From: Amphimedon queenslandica
Taxonomy: Eukaryota > Porifera > Demospongiae > Haplosclerida > Niphatidae
NCBI RefSeq assembly: GCF_000090795.2
Contig: NW_003546258.1
Coordinates: 439,769-503,768 of the forward strand
Length of the DNA: 64,000 bases
Reading direction: 5' to 3'
Part shown: piece after piece, positions 12,344 to 24,334 of the stretch
Position numbering within the stretch: the stretch's first letter is position 1
Layout: the number at the start of each line of letters is the position of its first letter
The notes under the pieces: model-generated
Told to the model about the DNA's origin: nothing
Databases searched by the model: none
What the model saw: only the letters and a program-made list of their open reading frames with translations
Program-made: the position numbers and the translations under genes

Positions 12344-13911
12344 CTATAGCAAATGAATGCCATTAAGAAACCTGTGGTAGAGTGATGGGTAACACTTATA
12401 TGATAGTGGAATGGATACAATACCTAGTAATGAGCCAACAGCAACATCTAAAGGAAATTAAAAAATAAAAAAGTAATAATACCACGTACATGTACATGTA
12501 CAAATATTGTGGAGCTGTAGAGCAAATGGCTAATAATTTTCATTACATGTACTGTACATTTTATTATTATTGATTGCTGCGTAAAAAGTTTGAGTTGATT
12601 CTGAGTTCAATTTTTCAAGTTACGGCCATTTAAAAAAACATCAAAATTCTGAAAAGTACCCAAGGCGCCCATGGTGTTTTTCAAAAAATGGCTCCGAAAT
12701 TACCCCAAATTTTTATTACATTTTCTGATACATATTGGTGTCCTTATGCTGTGTAGAAAGTTTGAGCTGATTCCGACTTCAATTTTTAAATTTATGAGCA
12801 TTTAAAAAAATGGTCTTTGCTTGAGCAACTTTAAAAAGTTTGTAAAAATATAATTTGGATCAAAATGAGCTCAAAGTTCAAACACGACATACTGTACATG
12901 TACATGTATATACACTTATACATATTAATAAATGAAGTTGTTTTAACACAGGATGATAATTCTTACCTTCCCAGTGGTGCATATTGTCTTGTATTCTTGA
13001 TATTCCAACAACAGCTGCTGATATGAGGGGAGTTAATACCGTAATGAGACGCCACGACTGGCTCCGCCCCTCAAGTGTAAAACAATGAAGCTTTCCCGCC
13101 AAATAGAGACTCAGGTAACCAAAACCAGCAAACATCCCTAATTAAAGCACATCACTTACATGTACCGTATGTTATGCATAATAATCTAATTTATAATCAA
13201 TTACATGTACATGTATAGTATAATGCTTAAAAAATGATCATACAGCACGTGTACATGTAATTAAAGATTATTAAGTAGTAATAATAATACAACACAACTA
13301 GCTCTAATTAATTGCAATACTTAACCATCTCTAATTAATGCACTCACATCCCGAGTGTCCACTAGGGAAACTTTTTCTTCCCTCAGATATGAGAAGAGGG
13401 TCACCGTTACACTGAAGATCGGGAGTTGCCTCACCGTGAAGAAAGCATCGATAGAAGAAATCTGGCCTTGGTCTGTGTTTAAGAGAGAGATAGAGAGAAG
13501 GGGGAAGAGAGAGAGAGAGAGGGTAGGGGGGGAGAGAGAGAGAGGGGGGGGAGAGAAAAGTTCATAGGATAAATTCTTGTGGCGACCATACAAATGAGCC
13601 ACAAGCAAGTTTAATTACCTGTGACTATGACATAACCAAAAAACAAATTGACTACACAATACATGTACTGTACATCTACAAGTATAATAGTAATAAAAAC
13701 ATTAAGGAGTTCCTCCCCCTCGTGACGCCAAAACGTACATGTACATGTACAGACAAAGACAATGTACTTGATTAGTAGAGGCTTAGCTCAATAAATAATA
13801 TAATAATAAATATATGCGGACACACCTTCCAACAGTTAGTTTTATTACATTCAGTATGACACCATTCAATACCATAGTCAAAGCAAGCCCTAATAATAAT
13901 ATCAACATAAA

Positions 13912-13956
<45 letters not shown>

Positions 13957-14385
13957 CAAAAGATCATCATTAATATCATTCCATCGTTACCTAGTGTTCC
14001 TTGAATAAGATCAGTTGTGTCTCTGTATATGATGTAACAGGCGAGGATGAAGGCTGCTGGTAGACACACAGACACAAACTATTAATAAATGAAAAAAAAA
14101 CAAATAAATGAAATCCGGTATTAGTTGTTGCATTACAAACGGGTGCGTAATTATAAAAAATGATCTTGACATACAAAGAGGGTTGGTGTGGATACAGTGC
14201 TCCCGTGGTGAGGGTACTTGTACCGCCAGAGTTCTTCTTGGGGTATGCTCCGATGAAAAGACTCCAGTGTCTCCAGATAGCTACAATAGACACAATGAGG
14301 GGTGGAGCTTAGCTGGTAAAACTCACCAAAATACCAGAAGTAAAGCAAGTCTCACAATAATCTCCTGAACAAGAAATGATTTCAT
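12344..14385 (-). CDS. PLPP5: Phospholipid phosphatase 4/5-like (PAP2 superfamily)
   Basis: Seven exons on the minus strand: 14385-14327, 14280-14175, 14078-13991, 13889-13826, 13472-13348, 13137-12967 and 12447-12344. All three PAP2 catalytic motifs are visible. Motif 1 is split by an intron, KLTVGR then PRPDFFYRC. Motif 2 is KSFPSGHSG. Motif 3 is [11 protein letters not shown] followed by DVAVGSLLG. The N-terminal part ([17 protein letters not shown]) and [18 protein letters not shown] closely match my memory of human PLPP4/PLPP5. The enzyme dephosphorylates diacylglycerol pyrophosphate, phosphatidate and lysophosphatidate in a multi-pass membrane setting. About 230 residues, slightly shorter than the human protein. 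The start [17 protein letters not shown] is the only in-frame ATG. It is head-to-head with ACTR1. Confidence 0.92.
12580..12880. mobile_element. Family-2-related AT-rich repeat in a PLPP intron
   Basis: Contains TTGAGTTGATTCTGA and TTTGAGCTGATTCCGACTTC, then CATTTTCTGATACATATTGG. The same phrases occur in the FANK1 intron array at 56260-57190, so this is a dispersed copy or two of that unit. Ends are not clear. Confidence 0.6.
13490..13560. repeat. (GA)n/(GGGGA)n microsatellite
   Basis: A purine tract on the + strand, hence the pyrimidine tract before the PLPP exon that begins at 13472 on the minus strand. Confidence 0.85.
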
Positions 14386-14627
14386 TATCCCACAGTTTAG
14401 TCTGAGGCTACGGGTTAAGTACATGCAGTTCCTGAGGCTCAGACTAGGAGATAAGAATACTGAAAATAATTTCATCCTTCATGACGCCATAATGCATTAA
14501 AACTCCACCTATGGGCGGAGATACTACGACTGGTAGGTGTGGCTTATTTTAAAGCCACTCCTATTTGTTCCGTATATTCACACAAGCTCTTTCACTCTTC
14601 TCTCTCTCTTTTTAAAGTTCCTCCAAA
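14386..14627. promoter_or_regulatory. Shared head-to-head promoter, PLPP / ACTR1
   Basis: Only 242 bp separate the two divergent start codons, so both promoters and both 5' UTRs must lie here. An inverted pair GAGGCTACGG / CTGAGGCTCAG lies at 14402-14445. No TATA box is evident. Confidence 0.6.
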
Positions 14628-16121
14628 ATGTCTTACGACCTGATCACTAGTCAGCCTATTGTCATTGACAATGTAAGAATATCCACACTTTATCTCTTCA
14701 ATATTTAATACTTTATTTTTTAAATTCTCCCCCAGGGCTCTGGTGTCATTAAAGCTGGTTTTGCAGGTGATGAAGACCCTAGAGTCCGCCTCTCCAGCTA
14801 GTGAGTTCTCTCTCTATTTCTTATTATTAATGGACTCATTGTGTAGTGTGGGGCGTCCAAAACATGTTAAAGTAATGGCGGGAGGTTTGGAGGGATCCAC
14901 TTTCATTGGTCCGACTGCAGAAGTGGGCGTAGCTTTGATTAATTAATTATAATTTATATTTATTATTATTATTATTAGGAGCATAGAGGTCTTTTGAATA
15001 TTCGTTACCCGATTGAGGTACATAATTTTGAATAAATAAATAATATGTTTATTTGCGTGTTTACTTGTTTGTTGTTTTTAGCATGGTATTGTCACTGATT
15101 GGAATGACATGGAGCAAATATGGACTGTAAATGAGGAGAGGAGGGAAGGGGAAGGGAGAGAGGGGAAGGGTGGAAGGTAGTGTATCCTTAACTGTCATTT
15201 TCTTTAGTACATGTATTCAAAGGATCAGCTAAATGCTGCTTCTGAAGATGTAAGTCATATCTTTTAATTCTCTCAATTATTTTTATTATATTTTATTATT
15301 TAATTTATTTTTATATCCAGCACCCAGTACTGCTAACTGAAGCTCCACTCAACCCAAGGAAGAACAGATACAGATCGGCTGAGGTACATGTATAGCTACA
15401 AACCTCCTCAAATCCTCTTCTTCTTTTTAAAGGTGTTTTTTGAAACATTCAATGTACCTGCTCTATACGTCTCAATACAAGCAGTACTGAGCCTGTGAGA
15501 AGCCCCTCTATTAATTAATTAATTAATTAATATACTGACCACACCCATCAATTAATTAGGTATGCAACAGGACGTACAACAGGTGTGGTTCTTGATTCGG
15601 GCGATGGTGTCACTCACGCTGTACCAATATGCGAAGGATTTGCTCTGCCACACTCCATAATGAGATCTGATATTGCTGGAAGGTATGATAATGATACCAT
15701 CTCTCTCTTATTCTCTCTCTCTCTCATTCTCTCTCTCTCTTCTAGGGATGTCACTCGTCACTTACAGCTGCTAATGAGGAGGGAAGGACACATTTTTAAG
15801 ACAACAGCTGAATTTGAAGTTGTCCGAACTATGAAAGAAGTGAGAATATTATAAAGACACACTATTAGTATCATATACATACACATACAGATACGTGTAC
15901 ATATTAATAAATTTACTTATTAATAAAATGCATCATATAGGATATATGTCAAGTCTCTTTGCAACCTGTCAAAGATGTAAGTTCATCATTAACTGCATGT
16001 TCATGTACATATATTATTCATATCATTATTTTGTTGTTTAGGAATCGACTGATTCACAACCTGTGGAGTATACACTGCCTGATGGCTCTACTATACAGGT
16101 GCATTATTATTATTATTATTA

Positions 16122-16152
<31 letters not shown>

Positions 16153-17797
16153 CATCATTGAATATTAATTCTAGATTGGGCGGGCTCGTTTTAGAGCGCC
16201 CGAGGTTTTATTCCAGCCGCATCTCATCGGGGAAGAAACAGAGGGCATCCATGAGGTCAGAAAGTCTCCATAAATCCAATAATTATTATTGATTGTTTTT
16301 ATAATTTGTAAAAGGTACTTGGGTATTCTATCAGGAAATGTGACGTCGATCTTAGGAAAACATTTTATTCAAGTATTGTACTATCCGGAGGATCAACTCT
16401 ATTTAAAGGTACAGTGAAATTATTATTATTATTATTACTGTAGTTTTTACTTCTGATAGGTTTTGGCGACAGACTTCTTTCAGAGATGAAGAAAATAACG
16501 CCAAACTCACTCAAAATTAGGGTATGTGATGATGTATTCCCCACCATCTCTCATTCTCTATTTAAATATTTCAGATATCTGCTCCTCAAGACAGAATATA
16601 TTCAACATGGATGGGGTATGTATGTACTTTAGGACTGTTTTACATTTTTAATACTTTGGTAGACTAAAACTAGAATAATATGCAATAGTATGCTAGAACT
16701 GGGAGAGTTTTTTTATAGAACTAAAACTTATTGCCCCAAAGTGATTAGGAGACAGAGTTTGAATTTTTCAGGCTAATGAACTAAAAGCAAAAATGAAGCA
16801 CCATGGTGCGTGGACTCGCCTGCTGAGATTCACCTGAGGGATAATGTGTTACTTGTACTGCCCCCATCATGATATTATACTATATAAGCAACTTGATATT
16901 TGAAAAAAGGATAATAGATTTTGACAAAGTGCAACAATGCAATTAGCCAATTACTGCACTGATCCATAAAATAAATTATAGGTGTGGTCAGCACCTAGCA
17001 CTGCAGTGCAGTGCAGTGCAGATAAACATGGCACGTGGGTAGGAGAAAGAAGAAAAGCTGAAATTTATTTTAGCATCTGAAGCTCTATTCAAAGAAAGAG
17101 CAAGCACAAAAAATTTGCCTAGATATTTAAAAGAGACTGAGATAGTTTGGTTGCTCTTGCTTTCCCCAGTGCTGCCTGAAAATTTTTCGAAGAGGCTAAA
17201 TCACAAACTTTGAGCAACTGTAACTCGCAAACAAAAAAGAGATTAGAAAATCCCCACATATTTTTTAATCTAGGTACTTTTCTCTACCTATCAATGCTAA
17301 TCTTGACCAAATAGAGTGAAACACGAAGATTTGGCTAGGAAAAGTGGTCTATTCTTGAAAATATTCAGCTTTTGCTACCACGGATTGCTATGAAAATACA
17401 ATGGAGCTAAATAAATTATCTTTTTCTCAAAGCTTAAAAAGAATTATAACTCAGGAGAGCTCAGTAAAAAAGATATTGACTAGGAATTAACAGGAATTTT
17501 CGTGACAGAATGACAGACAGACAGACAGACAGAATGACAACCCAACTGCTTAGTACCCGCCTACGCAAGCGTGGCGAGTCCAATGATAAACTAGATAAAC
17601 ACTGGACTATGTAGCATGTAGTATCAATTGTGTACTCAAATCAAAAAAACTTTTAATTTTTGTGATTATTTTTTTCGAATTATTTTCACACTAGTGGATC
17701 CATCTTAGCAGCACTAGATACTTTCAAGAAGATATGGATATCCAAGAAGGAGTATGACGAGAATGGGTCTAGAGTCATTGATCAGAAAACATTTTAA
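14628..17797 (+). CDS. ACTR1: Centractin, actin-related protein 1 (dynactin filament)
   Basis: Seventeen exons from ATG 14628 to TAA 17797. The product starts [15 protein letters not shown] then [15 protein letters not shown], and includes [52 protein letters not shown] and [20 protein letters not shown], ending [17 protein letters not shown]. The order and wording match vertebrate ACTR1A/B throughout, including the actin-fold phosphate loops DNGSG and DSGDG. ARP1 forms the short actin-like filament of dynactin, which couples dynein to cargo. Most introns are 50-100 bp; one, 16616-17694, is 1.08 kb and holds a repeat insertion. The residues after DPRV are slightly diverged. Confidence 0.95.
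16812..17583. mobile_element. Putative DNA-transposon-derived insertion in ACTR1 intron
   Basis: The left end carries TGGACTCGCC (about 16812) and the right end its inverse GGCGAGTCCA (about 17573), in otherwise AT-rich surroundings. Inside are a (GCAGT)n run at 17003-17023 and a (GACA)n run at 17510-17532 just before the GC-rich right end (CCCGCCTACGCAAGCGTGG). There is no transposase-like frame. The boundaries are approximate and the family unknown. Confidence 0.45.
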
Positions 17798-18036
17798 CTT
17801 GAAGAGAATTGTGTTCATATTTCTTATTATCTCCTTCTCCTTGTCTTTCATAAAACTGATAAATTAATGCTTTCAACTTTTCTGTGTAGCCAATTATTAT
17901 TATCATTATTATTATTATCATTAATTAATATTTTTTTGTTGAGTGAAATGAAAATCAAATCAATCACTTCATTGATGAGGGCGTGGTTAACTTGTAACCA
18001 CACCGATTTTAATTTTAACCCCAAAGCTAAAAGAAA

Positions 18037-19293
18037 ATGGAGGATCAATCTGACTCTGATGAATATCTCTCAGCAGAAGAGGACCAGGAGACAAAAAATA
18101 ATGATCTGGCGTCTAAAATAGCTGAAATAAAAGTAACAGAAAGTGGAGAGGAAAGTCCTGCTTCTTCTAATGTCGAACAAAACCAAAAAACCAGTGGAAG
18201 CAGCCATGAATTGTCTAATAATGCAACATCAAGCGAGACTCCTGAGGTTGAGTATGTGAGTAATGTGGACAATCGCTACGTGAGTGAAGATGTTGAAGTG
18301 AAAGGAGAGAGTGTTGAACTAACTGAAGAACAAATCAAGGTGTGTACTTGATTAGGTGTAAAATAAATAGATAAAATATATATTTACATGATTATTAGGA
18401 ATTGAAGGAACAAGGCCACAGACTGAAGGAGCTGGGGAATGCTTCATTTAAGGAAGGAGGTATTACAATTGACATATACTTACTGAAAAATGTGAAAACC
18501 CTTTCTCTCTCTCTCTCTTAAGACACTGAGCAAGCAATAACTCATTATTCTGAAGCACTAAAAGTTTATCCACCGAATTGTGATCAGGAGGTCTCAGTAT
18601 GTCACTCTAACAGAGCTGCATGCTATCTTAAACTGGTAAGAGCTGATTATGAACATTTGCAACTAGCTTCAGTATGCCTTTTATTAGGGAAAGCATGAAG
18701 AAGTAGTTGAAGATTGCACTAAAGGTAAAGTAAATGGATTTTTGGTGCTTTGCTATATGAAATTGAGTTTGTATGTTAGTAGTACCACACCCTTAATGGC
18801 GATAGAGAGCTTTAATTTTGCAGCTGCATGCTAATCTCTGAAGCGCTATAATAGTAAAATATATTGCCCTGTATTTAGCATTGGAACTAAAGCCAGACTA
18901 TTTAAAGGCATTAATTAGAAGAGGGCAATCCTACGAGGCCTTGGAGAGGCTAGACGAAGCACTTGAAGGTTAGGATCTTACAAATATAGTGTTTGAGTTA
19001 TTTTTTGAAAACAGATTACAAGAAAGTGCTTGAGATTGAGCCACACCAACCAATAGCTCGGGCAGCTGCATTGGTGAGACACTTTGTATGAAGATTTGAA
19101 TTCATTTTTGTTTGGTTTGTAGCGCCTTCCGCAACAAATAACAGAACAACATGAGAGACTCAAGGCAGAGATGTTTGGTAAATTAAAAGAACTAGGTGAT
19201 GCTGTCTTGAAACCTTTTGGACTCTCAACAAGCAATTTTAAACTCGAGCAAGATCCAAACACTGGTGGCTATTCTGTAAATTTTCAAAAATAA
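18037..19293 (+). CDS. TTC1: Tetratricopeptide repeat protein 1
   Basis: Seven exons: 18037-18339, 18399-18459, 18523-18636, 18688-18724, 18879-18968, 19015-19073 and 19123-19293. A long acidic, serine-rich N-terminus is followed by three TPR units: [20 protein letters not shown], then [20 protein letters not shown], then [20 protein letters not shown]. The C-terminus [20 protein letters not shown] plus [12 protein letters not shown] is the distinctive TTC1 tail. TTC1 is an HSP70/HSP90-binding adaptor also linked to G-alpha proteins (known for the family). It is the only + gene here that follows another + gene closely; its 5' end is about 240 bp after ACTR1. Confidence 0.93.
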
Positions 19294-19462
19294 CGAAAAA
19301 TCCTCTAATTTCTATTTGTTTTACACTTGTTCTCAGTTTTCACTTCCATTATGACTAAATTATAATTATTTACAAAAAATAACACAAAATGTAAATAAGA
19401 TACTTTGAAAAAAATTATAATAGCACATTGAACTGAGCTATTTCAGAAATGAAAGTGATCTT

Positions 19463-20792
19463 TTAGTTCACAGTCTCATTACAAATGGGATTAGAAGATG
19501 CTTCATTTCTTATATCAGTAATAAGATGAGTTAGAATACCCATCTCTTGTTGAGATGCTCCTTCAGGTGGTCTAGCATCATCAATTGTACTTGTTTCTGC
19601 TCCTGCAGAAGTTTCAAGTATATTTGATGATGTTGAATCATTCAAATTTTGTTCATTAGTCCTTTCAGTGTCAATCATTGAAGGTAGATTTTCTGTTACT
19701 GGCTCTTTGTTCTCTTCTGCTAATATCATTGGAGTCTCTATACAAGATCTAGAGCTAACAAGCTCCATTTCTTCAGTTTGTGCAGCACTATCCTTCTCCT
19801 GCTCCAACATTTCAGAAGAACATGAAGGCATATCTTTTTCTTGGGATTCTTCTAGTTTGTCAGTAAATAGAGCTCGTGGCTCTATTCTCGTTATTACAAA
19901 TGCTGTTGAAGTGTTGGAATCCATTAATTCCTTTTCAGTTTGTTGTGCAGGGTCCTGTATCATTGAGTTAATGGTCTCTACCTCTGAATCAGAATTTAAA
20001 CTAACATTGGTAGGTATGTCTTGAGTAAAATCCCTTTCCGTCCCAATGGATATTTTAGGAATGTTGATTGAAAAAGGCTTCATTTTTACAGCCTGAATTT
20101 TTGGATTGCAAGGTTTCTTAGGTCGACGTTTACAATTCAGCATGACCTCCTTCTTAGTATGTCCCTTTCTGTGGTTCGTTTCGATAACTCTCAATGCATT
20201 TAGCTACACACAGCATCAATGATTACATTATAATTGTACCATCAACTCACTTTAGCCCTTCTAGTGTGACTTGGTACATACGGTAATACTTGATCCGGTG
20301 CCTTACAAACTGCCACAAAGCAGTGACTGGCATTTTCCATTGGGTGAGGTGGAATGGATTTGATTTCACGTGATTTGATACCGCTATTCATGTAGTAATT
20401 AGGTTCAGAACTGGGGATGGGTGTTATGGTTTTCTTCCTACGAGTGGCAAGGGGATCGTCACCTTTAATGTTCCAAATAATGACAAAACTGGAATTATTT
20501 TTTAAAATGACTTACATTTTAAACTGGATCTCTTAGAATAATTGTGATCATGGTCTATGACAGATCTATTATCATTGCTAACTTCACCAGTTAATGCCGG
20601 AGCTCTAGGTTTACATTAGTAATTAACCAAACTACATTATGAGTACCTTGTTTCATGTGACATGAGAGCTCCTCTAAATTCTTGGCCAGTTTCATCAACA
20701 TAAGATACAACCATCCCTTCACAGAATGACAGCTCCACCCTGACACTTATATACTTCTTGGGCTGACATCTACTCGGAAAACAACGAGCCAT
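19463..20792 (-). CDS. Unrecognised, mostly disordered protein
   Basis: Four exons: 20792-20647, 20604-20516, 20462-20251 and 20203-19463, about 395 residues. It starts MARCFPSRCQPKKYISVRVE; the upstream frame has no other ATG before a stop. The first 45 residues look folded (a beta-rich LSFCEGMVVSYVDETGQEFRGAL). A basic segment follows (RRAKLNALRVIETNHRKGHT, KRRPKKP), then about 200 acidic, S/T/E-rich residues with no clear domain. The basic patch looks like a nuclear localisation signal, so a chromatin or nucleic-acid role is a guess only. The splice sites are canonical and keep frame, so it is a real gene. Head-to-head with SEPSECS. Confidence 0.7.
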
Positions 20793-20954
20793 TTCTCTTA
20801 ATATCCGTCTTGTTGAATGTTTTTGGTTGTTGCTAATTGAATTGTCTGGCGTCGGCCATTTTGATATAAATTACGGAGTTTTACGAATATTAAAAACCGT
20901 AGACTGGCGTGCAATGAATACTATTATAAGTACAGTATACTGAAGTTTGCAAAT
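20793..20954. promoter_or_regulatory. Shared head-to-head promoter, unknown gene / SEPSECS
   Basis: 162 bp between divergent start codons. An out-of-frame ATG on the minus strand near 20860 (ATGGCCGACGCC) would give only an 8-residue upstream ORF. Confidence 0.55.
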
Positions 20955-23900
20955 ATGAACGAGGAGAGCTATCTTGCTGCAGAGAAGCTTGTCCCAGCCA
21001 CTTACCTCAATCAAGGGAAGGACTCAAAGAGAACACACGAGAAATGCATACAGACACTGCTCTATCACGTGAGAGAAAATTTAGAGATTTTTTTTTAATA
21101 ATAATTTTAATTATTGTTACTCTTGTTTGCTGATGCTGCACAAAAACTCCATTAAAATTAATTGAATTATTGCAATAATTATAAAATACATCAACACAGC
21201 GTAAGCTTCCATCGGAAGGCTGGAGTGATGCAAGGATACGTCTCCTTTTGAACGAACTCTCTCTAATGGACAGTAACAACTTTCCAGGTAGACCTCATTT
21301 GATATGCATAATGTATTATATATTGTAATTACTTTTTGATCAGAAAATGTTGGTGTGGGTGAGAGAGAAGCTCGTATTCATTCCAGCATTGTAAGAGAGA
21401 GACACTTCAGGTTAGGAGATTATATATATTTCATGATTTATAGTTGCTTACATGAATCTCTCTTAGCTTAGGTCATGGCATTGGTCGATCTGGTGACGTT
21501 GCAGCTGTACAGCCAAAAGCAGCTGGTTCTTCATTATTAAACCAACTCACTAACTCATTATTGCTTGACATTATACAGCAATCAGGTGCATGTACACTCA
21601 ATCACTGATTATACATTAATACCATAATAATTATTCATAAGGTGCTCATTTTGTTCAGTCGTGTGTGTTAATACCAGTTGCTACTGGTATGGCCTTGATG
21701 ATGACATTACTTAGTCTTCGTTCGTCGAGACCTTCTGCAAGATATGTGATCTGGCCAAGGATTGATCAGAAGTCTTGCTTTAAGTCCATCATATCTGCAG
21801 GTTAATATAATGCATGCACATGTACATGTGTGTATAGAATTAATTATAAATAATAATAAATGTTATATCTTATTTCTTATTTACCTCTTGTAATTCAATT
21901 CATGGGCCCTTTATCTTTAGGTTTTGAGCCAGTTATAATTGAGAATGTTCTAGAAGGAGATGAGCTAATGACAGATGTTCAGAGTATGGAGACACAGATC
22001 AATAAACTAGGACCTGATACTGTACTTGCTATAATGACTGTCACTAGTTGCTTTGCTCCAAGAGGGGCTGACAGGTTACATACAATTATTACATTTTCTG
22101 ATAGATGGGCCTATTTTTGAGATATTCATTTAAAAAATTCAATTTTGATTAGAATCAGCTCAAAATTTCTACGGGACATAAGTACATGTATATGTATCAG
22201 AAACAAATATAAAAATGGAAGATTATTTCCTTTTCATTTTTGGCAGAATCTGGCGAAAGACCAAAGGCTATAGTCTTTGGTCTTAAGGCAAAATTTGCCA
22301 AAATTGAAAAGGAGAGAATTCTCAACTTTTTTGGATGCATGTTGCGTAGAAAGTTTGAGCTGGTTCCAATCAAATTAGGATTTTTTACAAATTTTTTAAG
22401 TTGTTCCAAAATTGGATGGAAGTCCCTGTACTACAGTTTATGGTCTCAGATCAAATTTTACCAAAATTGAAAAGGAGAGAATTTTCTACTTTTTTATTTT
22501 TTCTGATGCATGTACATGTACTTATGTTGTGTAGAAAGTTTGAGCTGATTCTGATCAAAATTAGATTTTCAAAGGCTATAATAGCCTAGGCCGTTTCTTT
22601 TAAAATTCATAAAAAATTCAATTTTGATCAAAATCAGCTCTAAGTTTCTATACAACATAAGTACATGTATATGCATCAGAAAATGTAATAAAAATAGAGA
22701 ATTCTCTCCTAGTCATTTTTGGCAAAATTTAGCCAATCATCCTGTACTATAGTACAGTGACTTTGGCCCAATTTTGGAGCAACTTTAAAAATTTGTAAAA
22801 AATCTAATTTTGATCGGAATCAACTCAAACTTGCTATACAACATAAGTACATGTATATGCATCAGAAAATGTAATAAAAATAGAGAATTCTCTCCTAGTC
22901 ATTTTTGGCGAAATTTGGCCAATAACCCTGTACTATAGTACAGGGACTTTGGCCCAATTTTGGAGCAACTTTAAAAATTCATAAAAAATCTAATTTTGAT
23001 CGGAATCAACTCAAACTTTCTACACAACATAAGTACATGTATATGCATCAGAAAATGTAATAAAAATAGAGAATTCTTTCCTAGTCATTTTTTGGCCAAA
23101 TTTGGCCAATGACCCTGTACTATAAATGTAATGAAAATGCTGACATATACATGTACTCACTGTGGTAATCATAGGTTGCCAGAAGTTGCTCGGTTGTCAT
23201 CACAGTACAGCATACCACATATTGTCAATAATGCTTACGGCGTGCAATCATCAAAATGTATGCATCTACTCCAAGAGGCTAATCGTGTTGGACGGCTTGA
23301 CGCTTTCATACAAAGTACAGATAAGAATTTCCTTGTGCCTGTTGGGGGCTCTGTGGTATCTAGCGGAAATCCTGAATTTATAAAAACTGTATCTCAGTCC
23401 TATCCAGGTAGACTGTATCGTGTACCTTGTGTTATTTGAATGGCTTTAGGTAGAGCATCATCTACTCCAACCATTGATGTGTTTGTAACATTACTGGGTT
23501 TAGGATCCGATGGATATAAGTCTCTTTGTAAGGAGAGAAAGGTAGCTCTTTTAATTATATAGTTTTTTTATATATAAAGTTGTAATGGATTGTTTCTTCT
23601 TTTGTTAAGGACAATTATCAGTATCTTTTAAAACTTTTATCAGATGTTGCTCATCGTCACAACGAGCGTGTACTAGTTACAAAGAACAACCCCATATCTA
23701 TAGGTAACCGGAAAACTAATTTAGGATTAATAACTGTTATTAATGGTTATTAATAATTGCTATTCTGTAGCTATGAGCTTAACTAGTTTACCATCGACCA
23801 CTGATTGGACTGAACTTGGCTCAATGCTATTTCTACGTAATGTATCTGGAACAAGGTACATGTACATTAGGATTCACATTAGTATACTTCTGTTAATAAT

Positions 23901-24251
23901 GATAATAATACACTGATACATTTCAATGTTATATTTCATCCTACAGAGTTGTTTCTCCTGGTACTAGTAAGACTATTGGTGGTTACACATTTACTAACTG
24001 GGGCTCTCATTCTAATAATTATCCTCATCCTTATTTGACAGCTGCTGCTGCTATTGGCATGAATAGACAAGAAATTGATACATTTTGTAAACGTTTGGAC
24101 AAAACCCTCACAAAGTTCAAAAAGAAGCATGTTGTTTCTGATCAAGAACTCAAATGTAAGAATATTAGTATGTACGCATCACATCAATAATGATTCTTTT
24201 TCAGCTCCTCAATCTGGTGCTAATGATTCTGAACATGGGAATGGATCTTAA
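20955..24251 (+). CDS. SEPSECS: O-phosphoseryl-tRNA(Sec) selenium transferase
   Basis: Twelve exons: 20955-21068, 21200-21287, 21344-21410, 21467-21585, 21642-21800, 21921-22074, 23175-23407, 23450-23541, 23610-23703, 23771-23855, 23947-24155 and 24205-24251. It is a PLP enzyme that converts phosphoseryl-tRNA(Sec) to selenocysteinyl-tRNA(Sec) using selenophosphate. Visible landmarks are [20 protein letters not shown] (P-loop/phosphate region), [16 protein letters not shown], and [20 protein letters not shown], whose lysine is the Schiff-base residue in the family. The [20 protein letters not shown] block is also typical. Its presence implies a working selenoprotein pathway. A 1.1-kb intron (22075-23174) is packed with family-2 repeat copies. 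Confidence 0.96.
22110..23125. mobile_element. Array of family-2 MITE copies in SEPSECS intron
   Basis: About five copies or part copies of an element of roughly 187 bp lie nearly end to end. The unit starts AGTACAGGGACTTTGGCC and ends GGCCAATGACCCTGTACT; these ends are inverted repeats. Where two copies meet they form the 20-bp palindrome CCCTGTACTATAGTACAGGG (22926-22945; a variant at about 22740). The last copies are near-identical, including GATCGGAATCAACTCAAAC and ATGTATATGCATCAGAAA. No coding capacity. Confidence 0.8.
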
Positions 24252-24334
24252 TGAAAAGAAATAATGACTGATTTTATCTATGCCAGTAAAAGTGTAATTT
24301 GTTTATATAATACAAAATCGATTGTTTCTTGTGT

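Noticed and set aside
15127-15207. CCTTAACTG near a splice acceptor in ACTR1, suggesting a third U12 intron
   Set aside because: The donor is GTAAATGAGG, a normal U2-type site; the branch-like word alone is not enough.
19668-20024. 118-residue + strand frame
   Set aside because: Antisense shadow of the acidic tail of the minus-strand gene; composition mirrors it.
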